A stretch of DNA of 64,000 nt from Cordilura impudica (GCA_963682025.1 OY821517.1:94795946-94859945); one strand, 5' to 3'; positions 33,738-46,279 are shown, counted from the stretch's first letter. Numbers and translations are program-made. The notes: a model not told the origin generated them from the letters alone.

Positions 33738-34532
33738 TATACCCTATACCACTATGTGGTTTGGGTATAATGACTTTGTGCTGCTGTTTGTAACAACCAA
33801 AAATATTTGACCTAGACCCATCTTTAATTATACCGATCGAATCAGAATCACTTTCTGAGTTGATTTAACAATGTCCGTCCGTCCGTCCGTCCGTCCGTCC
33901 GTCCGTCTGTGTGTCCATGTAAAGCTTGTAATCAAACTGCAGGTCGCAAATATGAATATATTTTCATGAAATTTGGTATATAAGCTTTTGTCGGCCATGG
34001 GATGAACGGTATTGAAATTGGTGAGAATCGGTCCATGTTCAGACCTAGCCCCCATACAAATTACCCATATGAAATCGACATAAATTGCCATAAGATCCAA
34101 ATTGTCATATAGATCTTACTCAAATTGGGTTTGTATGCGTTCATTACATCCACTAATGAGTAGTCCAAAAATGATCCCTTTGACCCCATATAGAGCTGCT
34201 TCCCGATCTTCACTTAAATCTATTAAAAAACAAAAATATTGCACTGATTCTTCTCAAATTTTGTTTGTACATATTTTTGCAAAATACAAGAGACTTTACC
34301 AAACATGATCAGGATCGGTCCATTTTTGGACCTAGTCCCTTTATAGATATAGCATCCGATATGAACTTTTTCTTATCTGCAGCCAAAAAAATTAATAAAA
34401 ATCCCACTCAAATTTGGTTTTTGCTTTTTTTCAATGTCCAGTTAGTTGGGCCTAAGAGATAGAGTTTCTAAACGCATGGTATAGGGTATCGTATAGTCGG
34501 TCTAGACCGACTATAATTTTCTTACTTGTTTT
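33738..34532 (-). repeat. Family D repeat, full-length copy with longest CCGT run
   Basis: Both ends are intact. The run at 33873-33908 has eight CCGT units before CTGTGTG, the longest among the copies, showing that this tract expands and contracts. Confidence 0.9.
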
Positions 34533-34544
34533 AGTTTTAATTTG

Positions 34545-35600
34545 AGCTCAGTAGCTTTAAATTTAATGTGCTCCTTCCATTTGGGTTACCGAAAGTGGCA
34601 ATTTTACTACTATTTGATAAGTGTATATCTTTTGTATGCAATAAATATGGTATTGGACCCATAATACTACCCTGAGGTACACCAGCTTTTATTTTCTCAA
34701 CTGAGTAATTTGTTTCTGTTTTACACTAAAAAATCGATCTTCCATATATGATTCTAATAGAGCTCTGCATTCTATTGGTAGTTGGTTTTGCTTCAGGCCT
34801 TTATGCCACACTTTATAGAATGCCTGAATCACATCTAAAAAATGGAGGCACAAATCTTTCTCTGTTCTAATGCTTCTTCTATAGTATGCGATGATGTATG
34901 CATATGGTCCATTCTAGAATACTTTTCTCAAATTAATAAGAGCGTATTAGACTTTTATCTACTATGATGTTTTCAATCTTACTTAAAATAATTTCTCAAA
35001 TTGCTTTCCCATAGCAGGCAGCAATGGTATTGTTCTGTAAGATGTTAATTGTTTTACATTTTTGTATCATTATTACCTCTGAGACTTTCCAGTTGAGAGA
35101 GACATATTTCAGGGACAGGTATGCATACATAATTCTGCTCATTATGCTTAGTGCTTTATTATTTTTATAATTTCTCCGGTTATCAAATCGAAACCCGGAC
35201 TTTTTTCCGGTTTATACTTTTTATTTCAGTAATGATTGCTGGTAGGTTTCTAATATTAATTGTATGGGTCTCATTTAGTACTTTCATTTCTTCATATGGC
35301 TGAAAAATTTTTTGTAGGTGACAACAGCTTTTTCAGTATCGCTCTTTGCCCAAGAATTATTTTGTTTTTTAATTTGGAATTTGTGGAGAGTTGGTCCTTT
35401 TAGACGTACTGTTGTTTTCCACAGCGAGTAATCTGTTATTTTATCTCTTGATAATTCCTGCATCTTTACATCAAGCTTTTATCTTTATGTGCTTTAATTC
35501 TTTCGGAAATGGGTTTGGTTAGACCATTCCTTTTTGAAGGTGGAAATCTGTTTGCTTGCCATTTTTTTTTTTTCTTAATTTCCTTTTTTATTTATAAGAT
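34545..35600 (-). pseudogene. Jockey-type LINE reverse transcriptase relic
   Basis: Heavily damaged, without an open stretch over 60 codons, but readable on the minus strand. FDNRRNYK-like sequence lies near 35170, followed by LSLKYVSLNWKVSEVIMIQK (about 35120-35060), IIVDKSLI (about 34970), KICASIF and DVIQAFYKVWHKGL (about 34860-34800), LLESYMEDRFFSVKQK (about 34760-34715) and, split over two frames, AGVPQGSIMGPIPYLL (about 34690-34640). The order matches Drosophila-type Jockey reverse transcriptases (NWKVSEVIMIPK, DVSQAFDKVWH, AGVPQGS.LGP.LYLLYT). It stops before a YADD block, next to the family D copy at 34532. Old and inactive. Confidence 0.65.
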
Positions 35601-35718
35601 CTAAGATTTCTGATGGTTAGGATTGTTGTATATTTTTATTCAAATAATGGTGTACTGAACCAAGCTTATTGTTGAATTTGGGAAGTTCGTTTTTCAATTT
35701 TTTCCTTCAAAGAATCTT

Positions 35719-36659
35719 AGAGGAAAGTGGTCAGTTGACGGAACTGGTCGGTTGTCGCCACCCCGCCTTAGCTTTTCACAGAAAAATCATATGGACATTC
35801 TGAAAAATATGAAATGTGCGTTTTACTAACACGTTCATACTGCGCCGAATATCGAATAAAAAAACACACGCACGTGCTTTGATTTTACATTTCAAATATT
35901 TTTTAACGAGTGAAATTCAACTTTGAAGTATTATATTTTATGATTTGCTTTGTATTTTAAAGTAAAGTAAATCGATCGGAAAGGTATGTGCTTTGAATAT
36001 TGGTGAAACAAATTCAGTCTATTTTGTGATTCAATAATAAACGCCACGAACGTGTTAGCACCCAAAAGTTTTTTTTTCCATTTTTCAAAATGTCTGCTAA
36101 AATCGGTTGTTGGCACCCCTTTTTTTGGGACAAATGGTAAAATATCACCAGGGATCTAAATGTAATAAATTTCAGTGCTGTTTCTAAGAAATTTTTCGAT
36201 ATTTTTAGCCAGGTCACCCGCAAAACAATTATCTTCTTCAAAGAAGATTAATTGTGATGCCATGATTAAGGCTATCAAACGATTTTTGTTGGAAAAGCTG
36301 CCTATAAAGTTGACTGCTATTGGCTACTCGATCCTGATGACGATTAATGTGAAACGGGCCATTGGTTGTCATTGAAATAAGTAAATTTCCTTTTTTAATT
36401 TGAATAATGGTTGTTTGCATTCATATTCTTCCATTTTTAGTGGATCTTCTTAGGGTGCCGACAACCAACCACATTTTTGTAAATGGAAAAAAAATATTTT
36501 ACTAAACTGTTAGTGAAAATTTTCCAGTGGACAGAATAAACTAAATTCCTTCACCAGTTATTAGCTATGCATTGGTATGCATTTGTCCACATATTGTACA
36601 ATTGGATACAAGTTATGATCTAAAAACGAAAGGGTGCCGTCAACCGGCCACTTGCCTCT
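35719..36659. mobile_element. Inverted-repeat (foldback-like) element, 941 bp
   Basis: The ends read AGAGGAAAGTGGTCAGTTGA and, on the other strand, AGAGGCAAGTGGCCGGTTGA. The motif GGTTGNCGGCACCC occurs four times, twice forward (about 35747 and 36101) and twice inverted (about 36453 and 36632), so the inside is also symmetric. No coding region was seen, and no clear target-site duplication. Confidence 0.6.
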
Positions 36660-37740
36660 ATCATTTTAAAGTTTTTATTTAAAATATTCCCAAGCTGTGT
36701 TTTTATTTTAAAGGTAAATGATTTTTTATTGTTCTTTTTGTTTGTAATTAATAATTAAGTGCATAACATAAATTAATAATTAAATTAAGTTTATTTTAAT
36801 AATTAAATTTAAACTAAACTTAAATCAAATCATTTCAATATTGAAATTATCATACAATAGAAATCTAATATTAAATGAATTCGATTTTTCTTTTTTAAAC
36901 AAAAGAAAAAATATTTGTAAGATGGTATAAGTTTTAGAATTAATTACATACAATAATTATCAACCAATCTGACCCATGATAAACGCAATTTAATCTTAGA
37001 TTAAATTTTATATTATATTTTAAATATATGTCTATAATGCGTATAGAAACGGATGTGATTACGGAGACAATAGCCTATATATTGGTAATCGAATTTGTAA
37101 CCAAATGAATCGTATGATTGATCCTGAAATACTGGTTCATCATAAAAGAAATTAGATTTAGAGAATATAAAATTGAACATGGAAATAGAATCTAAATCGA
37201 TTAACAATTATATTAGTTTAAAGTCTGTTAGCAATAAACATCGACTGTAACCTCGAAGCACTATATGAAGCATTCAATTTAACTTTCTTACAGCAACTAG
37301 TTCAAGTAAAATTTAACTGTCATGTGTCATTATCCATGACATCTAAAATACGGCCCACATTAAACTATATATATAGCAACACTCATGCATATTTCATTAT
37401 ACGAGTATCTTTTTGCTCTTACAAGCCCACCCACATGCAACCAAATTTAATAAAATCGAAAAAAAAAATTCAGCCACATGTGTGCTTTTGTCATGTAGAA
37501 ATACACAAAAAACCAAAAAAACTATCTCACACACAAAGAAAAAATATTTAAAAAAAATTTAAATAATAATAATGAAAGAAATGATTTGAAAACTAAAATT
37601 ATAACATACTACTTAAGTGGAAACCATATTGTTGTAATCCTTTCATATGTAAGTTTTTTCATTTGTCCTTAGAAATAGACACAAATACATTACTACCTCG
37701 GAATTTGTCGAATAATAATGTGAACTCGGTTGCATAATCT
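36660..37740. other. AT-rich stretch without recognised gene or element
   Basis: Contains repeated AATTAAATTTA-like text at about 36740-36830 and A-rich sequence at about 37455-37560. No supportable gene. Confidence 0.45.
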
Positions 37741-38412
37741 CTATAGCCTATACCACTATGTGGTTTGGGTATATTGACTTTGAGCTGATGTCTGTAACTA
37801 CCAAAAATATTTGACCTGAACCCATATTTTATTATAAAGATCGACTCAGAATCACTTTCTGTCCATCCGTCTGTCTGTAATATTTTAATCAAACTCCAGG
37901 TCGCAAATATTAATATATTTTGATGAAATTTGGTGTGTAAGCTTCTCTTGGCCATGGCATGAACGCTATTGAAATTGGTAAAAATCGGTCCATCGTCAGA
38001 CTTAGACCCCCATATAATTACCACTATGAATTCGACTTAAATTGAAATAAGATCCAAATTATCAAAAAGATTTCAGTCAAATTTGATTTGTGTGTGTTTA
38101 TTACATCCATTAATCAGTAGTCCAAAAATAAACCATGTATAACAATTCTTAGTCATAGCCCCCAAGTAAAGATGCTCCCGATCTTCACTTAAATTTATTA
38201 AAAAACAAAAGTGACCTTACCAAATACAGTCAGGATTGGCATATAGCATCCGATATGAACTTTTTCATATCTGCAGCCAAAAAAAATAATAACAGTGGCA
38301 CTCAAATTTGGTTTATGCTTATTTTCTAAATCAAATTAGTTGGACCTAAGAGATAGGGTCTCTAAACGCATGGTATACGGTCTCGTATGGTCCAATTTTC
38401 TTACTTATTTTA
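37741..38412 (-). repeat. Family D repeat, diverged copy
   Basis: The TATACCACTATGTGGTTTGG end is present. The palindrome end has decayed to CTCGTATGGTCCAATTTTCT. It joins repeat X directly at 38413, the same junction as the one occupied by the 28853 element. Confidence 0.82.
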
Positions 38413-39288
38413 GATTATTATACGTATGACTATTATCACTCATACGTTTACGGATGAATTTTGATTTTCCATCAAGCATCGTCGGTGTCACACATACAAA
38501 CAAATTATCCCTAATACCACCATAATGCTTGATGGTGAATATGAGAAGTGTATAGCATCGTAGAGCAAAACGAATAAAATTTTAATATCTCTTTGGAGGT
38601 GCCTATCAGAGAACACAACGGGTGATTGCAAAAACGTTCATACGTAATAAAAACTATTATTTTTTTTCTTCAAGTTCGGAATTTACTTGAATACACATAT
38701 TCGCCGTTAAGTTTAAATCAATCAATCATCGGACGTTTTCATACAAAATCAATTCGGCTGTTTGATCGTTCGACTCAACAATGATTATATTGATGAATAA
38801 TAAATTATAAAAAGTAAGAATAAACTAGTATTAGTTTATTTACGGTTGAGACCAAATAATAACAAAATAATAAAGGGAGCAGAATACTCAGGCTTCGAAC
38901 TACTAGAGTATTAAATAATAAAGAAGCTTGAGTAATAAAAACTAAAATTCTTCATGTTTAAAAGCATGTAAAAAGATAATCGTACACGTACCTATTACTA
39001 TAATCATTTAAATTTTTCTCGAATCAGAGTATCCGCGTATAGGCAAACAACTACTCCAAACAGCTTTACGACTTACAATGAAAATGTATGACAATATTAA
39101 CGTCATACATATAAATTTTCCAAAAATACGTGGTAATATTTTATATATTTTATTTATATACCCAAGCATTCTGATAAAAATTATAAAGTGGCTTAACCTC
39201 AACACGAAAAGGATCTGCCACTCTCTGGTCGAATATATGAAATATGTTCTCCATTTACAAAATATTTCAAGAAGACTTGGAAAAAGCT
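38413..39288 (-). repeat. Dispersed repeat X, copy 2 (first part)
   Basis: Reverse-complement match to 28006-28852. Interrupted at 39288 by a LINE insertion; the rest is at 42098-42190. Confidence 0.8.
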
Positions 39289-39302
39289 TTTTTTATTTTT
39301 TT

Positions 39303-39341
<39 letters not shown>

Positions 39342-40339
39342 CTCATCCTTTATTGGCAGATTATATTTACATGATACGTATATTTTGAGATCTTATCGAC
39401 TAGATATTACAACAATTAATATAATGTGATCTTAAAATATTAACTAACAATTTGTTATTAAACATAAAAGTTTTAAAGGTAAAGTAGGGGAAAAATCCTT
39501 TATTTAAATATTTGGCAATTCAAATACTATTAGAAAAATAAATATTTATAAAAGTTCATTATAAACAATATAATTTTCAATTTGATAATTTTTGATAATT
39601 TTAAGTTAATTGTCTACATTCTCTAATTAATGGATAAGAAAACTTTCAAGATAAGTCTTGTTAAAAATTCTATTATTTTCTCATATCCCATTTCATGATG
39701 AAACATGTACGTGGGATATTTTCAATGCTTGTTGTGTATCATTTTTAGACATTTGTTTTGTATTATTTGCAACTTTTTTAAAATGCATTTTGCAGCTGAA
39801 TACCACATAGGGCATGCATAAGTTAAAATTGGTCTAATGACACTTTTGTAGAGTAGATTTTTTTTTTTAAGTTTAAAAAGGAACGTTTATTTAGAATTGG
39901 CCAAAGAGCTTTAAAAGTTTTAACGGCTTTTTACACGTCTCGTCTAAAAGTGTTTTAAAAGTTATAATATATATATATAATTTCATTGCTTACATTTATA
40001 AAGTCACTTCCAAAGACCAGTTGACATCTAGGAGTTCTTCTAGGAGATTGATTAAACGGAAAGATTATTGCTTGAGTTTTATTGGGATTAATCTTGATTT
40101 TCCACTTAAGAAAATATTTTTTGCATTTTTTAAGCAGTGCACTTGTGAGTTTGCTTGTTGTGATTAGAGCAGTGTCGTCTGCATAATATTCTATATTCAT
40201 GTATGGCGGAACTGAGAAATCGGACGTATAAATTAATTTTTTTATTAATTAGGATTAAAAACCGATTTGTAAATAATTAGTTTTTTATTTTAAATAGTTC
40301 AATTATTTTTATTCTGAATAGTTATTCTTTTTATTGAAG

Positions 40340-40440
40340 CCAATTACAAGATTTTATTATTTTTGTTTCTAAAACCAATTACAAGATTTTATTATTTTTG
40401 TATTTAATGCCAATTACAAGATTTTATTATTTTGTATTTA
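40340..40440 (+). repeat. Three tandem copies of a 35 bp unit
   Basis: CCAATTACAAGATTTTATTA occurs at about 40340, 40375 and 40410, each followed by TTTTTGTNT-type sequence. Confidence 0.9.
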
Positions 40441-41015
40441 ATGTACCTACTATGTAGGCTTGAGTTCTCCACGAAGACTGACTTTACATTTCTTTTTACT
40501 ATACTAAATATAGGAAAAGAAATGCCGTTCCTCTGCGACAGAGAAACACCACCGAAAAATATTAAAAACAAAAATCATCGATAAATGCCGATCAGCAAAA
40601 CAGATGGTTGACATAAACAATTCCCAAGTGCATTGCCTTCATTTCACAATAGTGATTGTGAAACCATAAACAATTTCAAGTGCAGCAACCTGAGAACCGT
40701 TTATGTTTCATAATTGGGCAAACCATTGGTAACAATAAAATGCCAATGAATGCAAAAGGGATTGGGACAGAAACAAAATAAAAAAAATGCAAATGAGTGC
40801 AATACGAGATTGCGACAAAAGAATAAATGTTAAACATAGCAATAAGATATTGCGACATACTCGTGCCCGTTGTGAGTAATTTGATTCGGGCAAAACATTC
40901 ATAAAATAAATGACGAAATAAAATATTCGTCAAGCTGGGTGGTAAAATGTTTATTTACCAAAAAATTAATGACGTCACATTGTGTGACTGTGAATATGAA
41001 GATAATTGGTAAACG

Positions 41016-41216
41016 AATTCGTTCACCATATTGGGCGGCATGAATGACGGACTGACATGATTGGCGGACTAATTCGGTCGCCATGTTTGCAGACAAATTT
41101 ATTCACCATATTGGCGGACTGTTCTGATTGGCGAACTGACTTGTTCGGCATATTTGCGGACTGATTTGTCACCATATTGGCGGACAGATTTGTTCGCCAT
41201 ATTAGCGGACTGATAA
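41016..41216 (+). repeat. Satellite-like array of about 25 bp units
   Basis: Variants of CCATATTGGCGGACTGATTT recur about eight times with drifting lengths. GC content is locally much higher than in the surroundings. Divergence between units is high for a young satellite. Confidence 0.85.
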
Positions 41217-42097
41217 GATGGCATGGAAGTGTGTCATGCCTTAACTTATATATTGAAAAAAGTAATGGTGATAATACTGATCCTTGGGGTAACCCGGCTG
41301 TTATTGTTTTGGGCAATGAAAGTTCATTATTGACGGAGACCATAAAAGTTTTATTTTCAATAAAATCAGCAATAAGTTTACAGAGATATTTAGGTATATT
41401 TGCAGCTATAAGTTTGTATAATAGACGATTATGCCAAACTGTGTTAAACGCTTTCTCAATATCTAATAGTATCAGACCTGTAGATCGTTTGTTGGATTTG
41501 TTGATAATTATTTTATTTTTTATTCTGCTTATTTGATGAGTAGTGCTATGTTCTTTTTTGAATCCAAATTGTTCATTACTAATAATGGAATTTTCTGTAG
41601 CAAATTCACTAAGACGAATATAGATTTACTTCTCGAACAGTTTGCCTAAATTGCTTAGTAAACTAATAGGTCTGTAACTTGAACGGTAATTTTTTGGTTT
41701 ATTAGGTTTCAGTATAGCAATGACCTTAGCAGTTTTGAACATAATGGGGAAATAATTGAGCTTAATGCAGCTATTGAAGATAATTACCAACAGCATCAGA
41801 GCTCTATCGGGGAGTTTCTTTAAAATAATATTGGGTTCATTATCGAAGCCTCGTGATATAGAAGCTTTGATTGTTGAGTTAAGATTAGATATTTCTCTAA
41901 TTTTCGAAAACTTGCAGCTTCAGAGTTAGGGCTCTTTTTCTTAAATTTGTTAACTGTTACATTGATTGGCTTATCTATTGAATGTTTGTTATTAGACGTA
42001 AGATTATTAGCTCGTATGAAATCATTTTCGAGTAATTCAGCTTTTTCACTATTTGCAGTTATTTTAGAATTGTTAACGTTTAGCGGAGGAAAAAGCT

Positions 42098-43080
42098 ATT
42101 TCAATTTCAATTTAATTATTCGAAAAAAATCAGAAATTTTTGAAAAAGCTAAAAAGATGTATTTCAATTTGTACACTGTTTTCAGTTCGCTATAGTCACA
42201 GATTACTGTGAGTAATCAGTATCGGTAGAGTACTACTCAACTGATACTGATCACTTACTTACTACACAAATGTGTGAAAATATGCTCTTATATGAAGCTT
42301 GGTGGTATTTTCCAGGAAATTATTCCACAATGATTAACCAAATAAATATATTTCTTAAACATATATATAAATAGAACTCTTACTTCAAGATTCAAAGCAT
42401 TCTGTGAAAAATTGAAGCTCCAAAAATAATAGAAAATATAAAAAATATCAAAAAGAATAAAACACTCACTCACTGTCCGTAATTGAAAATATTCACAAAT
42501 TAGTAATTTTAAAAATAAAACCATTCCGATTTTAATTGAGCTTTGGCCGAACAAGTACTCGAAGAAGAGCAGCTGCTTTCTACAAAAATGTGTGAAAATT
42601 ACCATCAGTATCGGTAAAAATAATTACTGTTTTCAGTGGAAAATATTTGAACATAATCTTCTTAAAATTGCAAGGTATTCCGACAACTTTCAATAAAAAA
42701 TCCGTAAAATTTTATATCGATTTACAAAAAATATTTAATGCATACATGGTACAAATTTGAAGACATACTTTTTATGGTTAAAGATATGAGTACATTACAT
42801 CCTTCAAAGTACATCATACAAATGTCTGAATATTTACTCTACTTCAAAATTTATGTTATTTCACACAAAATTTTCCATAATGACTAAGTAATGAGATATA
42901 GGAATAGTATGTCCTTTAAATTTCAAACTATTCCGATAATAATTGTGGGTTGGGCGAATTACTACTCGAAAAAGCTGGACCACTTTCCGTAATATTGTAT
43001 GAAAACATCTCTTCTCACTCACAAAATAAACTACGTTTTGATAAAATATGGAATTGCATTCAACATTCAACACTGCCCTA
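42098..43080. repeat. Rest of repeat X and a diverged internal duplication
   Basis: 42098-42190 completes repeat X copy 2. Beyond it, two related segments (about 42260-42600 and 42790-43050) share, loosely, TTTTCCANNATGANTAA, CATTCCGATNNTAATTGNG and AGTACTCGAANAAG blocks. No protein or terminal repeat was seen. Confidence 0.5.
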
Positions 43081-43219
43081 ATCTAAATACAAACAATATT
43101 TGCTTTCATATTTCATTTTTCTTTTAGACAAAACTAAGAAGAAGAAAAAGTATTTTTGATGAAAAATCACCTTTTCGTTAAAAATTATCCCTTTCTCAAA
43201 AAGTAAGTTCGATTAATGT

Positions 43220-43520
43220 GGACCCTTTATTTTTGTATTAAAAATTATATCATATGTATTAAAAATTGGAGAGTAATGTGGAATGCACTAGTTGAGAAAT
43301 TCTTAAAAATGGCTTACGCACTGAAACGTCGATAAAATACCGAAAACGCTATTGCATCCAAACATCGTTTTATAAAGTGTACTTCTGTTAACATGAAACT
43401 TTTCTCTGAATTGAAACCTAATTTTAAAATGTTTTACAGTTTAACTACATGTTGCATATTTTCTGAATCGTATTTCATAATTTCACTTTATTTAATCGTG
43501 TTAATATATAACTTTATAAT
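43220..43520 (-). repeat. Dispersed repeat Z, copy 2
   Basis: Reverse-complement match to 15800-16110, including ATGTGGAATGCACTAGTTGA and AATCGTGTTAATATAT. Confidence 0.55.
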
Positions 43521-43579
43521 AAACTAAACAACAAAGAGGTAACAACATAATATTAGCCTTAGGTCAACTATATGGCGCC

Positions 43580-43770
43580 AGGCTATATTTTTGTAGTACT
43601 GATTATTGGATGCAATAAATATACAAAGATCCATATGTTTGATTACAAGGCTTATATTTACACACTGACAGACGGACATCGCTAAATCGGCCCAGAAAGT
43701 GATTCTGAGTCGATCGGTATAAAAAAAGATGGGTCTAGGTCAAACATCAGCAAAAAGTAATTATAATATA
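43580..43770 (+). repeat. Family D repeat fragment
   Basis: Only the 3' third is present: GATTATTGGATGCAATAAAT, CACACTGACAGACGGACATC, GATTCTGAGTCGATCGGTAT and AAAGATGGGTCTAGGTCAAA. Confidence 0.75.
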
Positions 43771-44021
43771 ACCATAAATATTTAAATATTTTTACAACTG
43801 CAAATGCAATATTAATACTTTTCGACATGTGACGTGCATATAAAACCAGATTTACTAAATAATCATTAGTTTTCGAAATATTCTATATATTATTTCCTAG
43901 AAGTACCTTTACTTCAAAAAGTAAATTTTATTAAAAAAAATATATTTTCTTAAAAAACTTAAAATTTTTAAACAAGTGAATTTAATAAAAATCAGATTTT
44001 CTTTTAAAAAAATATCTATTT

Positions 44022-44776
44022 AAACAAGTAAGAAAATTACAGTCGGTCTAGACCGACTATACGATACCCTATACAATGCGTTTAGAAACCCTATCTCTTA
44101 GTCCCCACTAACTGGACATAGAAAATAAGCAAAAACCAAATTTGAGTGGGATTTTTATTAATTTTTTTGGCTGCAGATATAAAAAAGTTCATATCGGATG
44201 CTATATCTATAAAGGGGCTAGGTCCAAAAATGGACCGATCCTGGTCATGTTTGGTAAAGTCTCTTGTATTTTGCAAAAATATGTACAAACAAAATTTGAG
44301 AAGAATCAGTGCAATATTTTTGTTTTTTAATAGATTTAACTGAAGATCGGGAAGCAGCTCTATATGGGGTCAAAGGAATCATTTTTGGACTACTCATTAG
44401 TGGATGTAATGAACGCATACAAACCCAATTTGAGTAAGATCTATATGACAATTTGGATCTTATGTCGATTTCATATGGGTAATTTGTATGGGGGCTAGGT
44501 ATGAACATGGACCGATTCTCACCAATTTCAATAACGTTCATCCCATGGCCGATAAAAGCTTATATACCAAAATATATTCATATTTGCGACCTGCAGTTTG
44601 ATTACGAGCTTTACATGGACACACAGACGGACGGACGGACGCACGGACGGACATTGTTAAATCAACTCAGAAAGTGATTCTGATTCGATCGGTATAATTA
44701 AAGATGGGTCTAGGTCAAATATATTTGGTTGTTACAAACAGCAGCACAAAGTCATTATACCCAAACTACATAGTGG
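44022..44776 (+). repeat. Family D repeat, copy cut by the palindrome
   Basis: Intact start (AACAAGTAAGAAAATTACAG and palindrome at about 44041-44060). Runs to CCCAAACTACATAGTGG, where the expected TATAGGGTATA is replaced by the palindrome below. Confidence 0.9.
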
Positions 44777-44994
44777 TAAACAGGTTCGAGTTCAGTTATA
44801 TTTTAAGTCGTGTTGTGGCTCGTGTAGTAAGAAAAAACACAACATGTACAATAAACAGTTTCGAGTTCAGTTATATTTTAAACACGACTTAAAATATAAC
44901 TGAACTCGAACCTGTTTATTGTACATGTTGTGTTTTTTCTTACTACACGAGCCACAACACGACTTAAAATATAACTGAACTCGAACCTGTTTAT
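44777..44994. repeat. Near-perfect palindrome, arms about 106 bp
   Basis: The left arm (44777-44882) and right arm (44889-44994) are reverse complements around a 6 bp centre (CACGAC), with one mismatch seen (CAGTTTCG against CAGGTTCG). Each arm itself holds AACAGGTTCGAGTTCAGTTA twice, about 80 bp apart, around CGTGTAGTAAGAAAAAACAC. A further partial unit follows (TGTTCTGCGTTTTTTTTCAC, about 45001-45020). Transcription across it would give a long hairpin RNA. The origin is unknown. Confidence 0.92.
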
Positions 44995-45039
44995 TGTACA
45001 TGTTCTGCGTTTTTTTTCACTACACGTAGCAGAACATGA

Positions 45040-45518
45040 ACTTCAAATAAAGCAACACTCAAAAATGTGTGCTTTATGTGTGATTGAAACAAAAAGTATG
45101 TGATACAAAAATGTTCGTGTAAATAACGAAATATTAAAACGAACACAGTCATGGTTGTGTTGGGCACCGTAGAAAATTTAGAAACGCACATAATTGATAT
45201 GAAAATAAAAATATGTGTGTGTTGGTCTAAGTTATGTTTGTTTACATATATGTACGAGTTTTTTATTCAGTGTGTGTTTTTTTCTGAACTCTGCTTTTCT
45301 TGCAGAACTATCTTTTCTTAATGAGTACCTTATATTAAAAATGTATAAGTTCTATTAAAGAAAGAGCTTTTACTTAAAAAATTACCCGTCTCAAAGAAGT
45401 ACCTTTTCTTCAACAGGCACAGTTTCTAAAATAAAAAGAAAATATTTTCTAATTTCTTTTTAAAAACTCAATTTTCTTAAACGAAAACATTTTTAAAGCA
45501 AATACCTGAATATGGTAT
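45040..45518. other. Stretch without recognised gene or element
   Basis: AT-rich with GTGTGT-rich text near 45220-45280. Nothing recognised. Confidence 0.45.
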
Positions 45519-46279
45519 TTATACCCTATACCACTATGTGGTTTGGGTATAATGACTTTGTGCTGCTGTTTGGAACAACCAAACATATTTGACCTAGACC
45601 CATCTTTTATTATACCGATCGAATCAGAATCCCTATCTGATTCGATTTAACGATGTCCGTCCGTCCGTCCGTCTGTGGGTCCATGTAAACCTTGTAATCA
45701 AACTGCAGGTCGCAAATATGAATATATTTTGTTGAAATTTGGTATTTGATCTTTTATCGGCCATAGGATGCACGCTGTTGAAATTAGTGAGAATCGGTCC
45801 ATGTTCAGACCTAGCCCCCATACAAATGACCCCTATGAAATCGACATAAACTGCCATAAGATCCAAGTTGTTATATAGATCTTACTCAAACTGGGTTTAT
45901 ATGCGTTTATTACATCCATTAATGAGTAGTCCAAAAATGATCCCTATGGGACAACTCTTAGTCATAAGCCCCATATAGAGCTGCTTCCCGATCTTCACTT
46001 AAATCTATCAAAAAACGAAAATATTGCACTGATTCCTCTCAAATTTTGTTTGTATATATTTTTGCAAAATACAAGAGACTTTACAAAACATAGTCAGGAT
46101 CGGTCAATTTTTATGCCTAGTCCCCATATAGATATAGCATCCGATATGATTTTTTTCATATATGCAGCCAAAAAAATTAATAAAAATCCCACTCAAATTT
46201 GGTTTATGCTTATTTTCTATGTCCAGTTAGTTGGGTCTATGAGATAGGGTCTCTAAACGCATGGTATAGGGTATCATAT
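45519..46279 (-). repeat. Family D repeat, copy lacking the palindrome end
   Basis: The TATACCCTATACCACTATGT end is intact. It stops after GGTATAGGGTATCATATA, just before the palindrome. Confidence 0.88.

Larger units (their letters stand above)
40203..41240. mobile_element. 1 kb non-coding insertion inside the LINE reverse transcriptase
   Basis: Separates LLFSIY from YYADDTAL, which are normally about 15-20 residues apart. It has no coding capacity and carries two tandem arrays. Sequence beside the right edge contains a small hairpin, GGCATGGAAGTGTGTCATGC (41221-41240). I could not define inverted ends or a target duplication, so the boundaries are approximate and the class is unknown. Confidence 0.55.
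39955..42060 (-). pseudogene. Reverse transcriptase of the truncated LINE, split
   Basis: Reading from 42060 down: NSEKAELLENDFIRANNL (about 42047-41994), QFGFKKEHST (about 41580-41550), LILLDIEKAFNTVWHN-like text (about 41482-41430), then a clean stretch TAGLPQGSVLSPLLFSIY (about 41308-41255). The text then breaks for the 1 kb insertion and resumes with NIEYYADDTALITTSKLTSA (about 40197-40138) and FLKWKIKINPNKTQAIIFPF (to about 40048). The catalytic YADD is present. Stops and frame changes make it inactive. PQGSVLSPLLFSIY and YADDTAL are typical of the Jockey clade. No endonuclease is present in this copy. Confidence 0.8.
39289..42087 (-). mobile_element. 5'-truncated Jockey-type LINE with 10 bp target duplication
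   Basis: GGAAAAAGCT flanks the element at 39279-39288 and 42088-42097, and repeat X text continues across it. The minus-strand 3' end is an (AAAT)n/A tail at about 39289-39341. The coding part begins within the linker before the reverse transcriptase, so the 5' end was lost on insertion. A later insertion splits the RT at about 40203-41240. Confidence 0.85.

Noticed and set aside
41016..41216. Regularly spaced short repeats resembling a CRISPR array
   Set aside because: Units are directly adjacent without unique spacers, diverge along their length, and the context is a eukaryotic genome.
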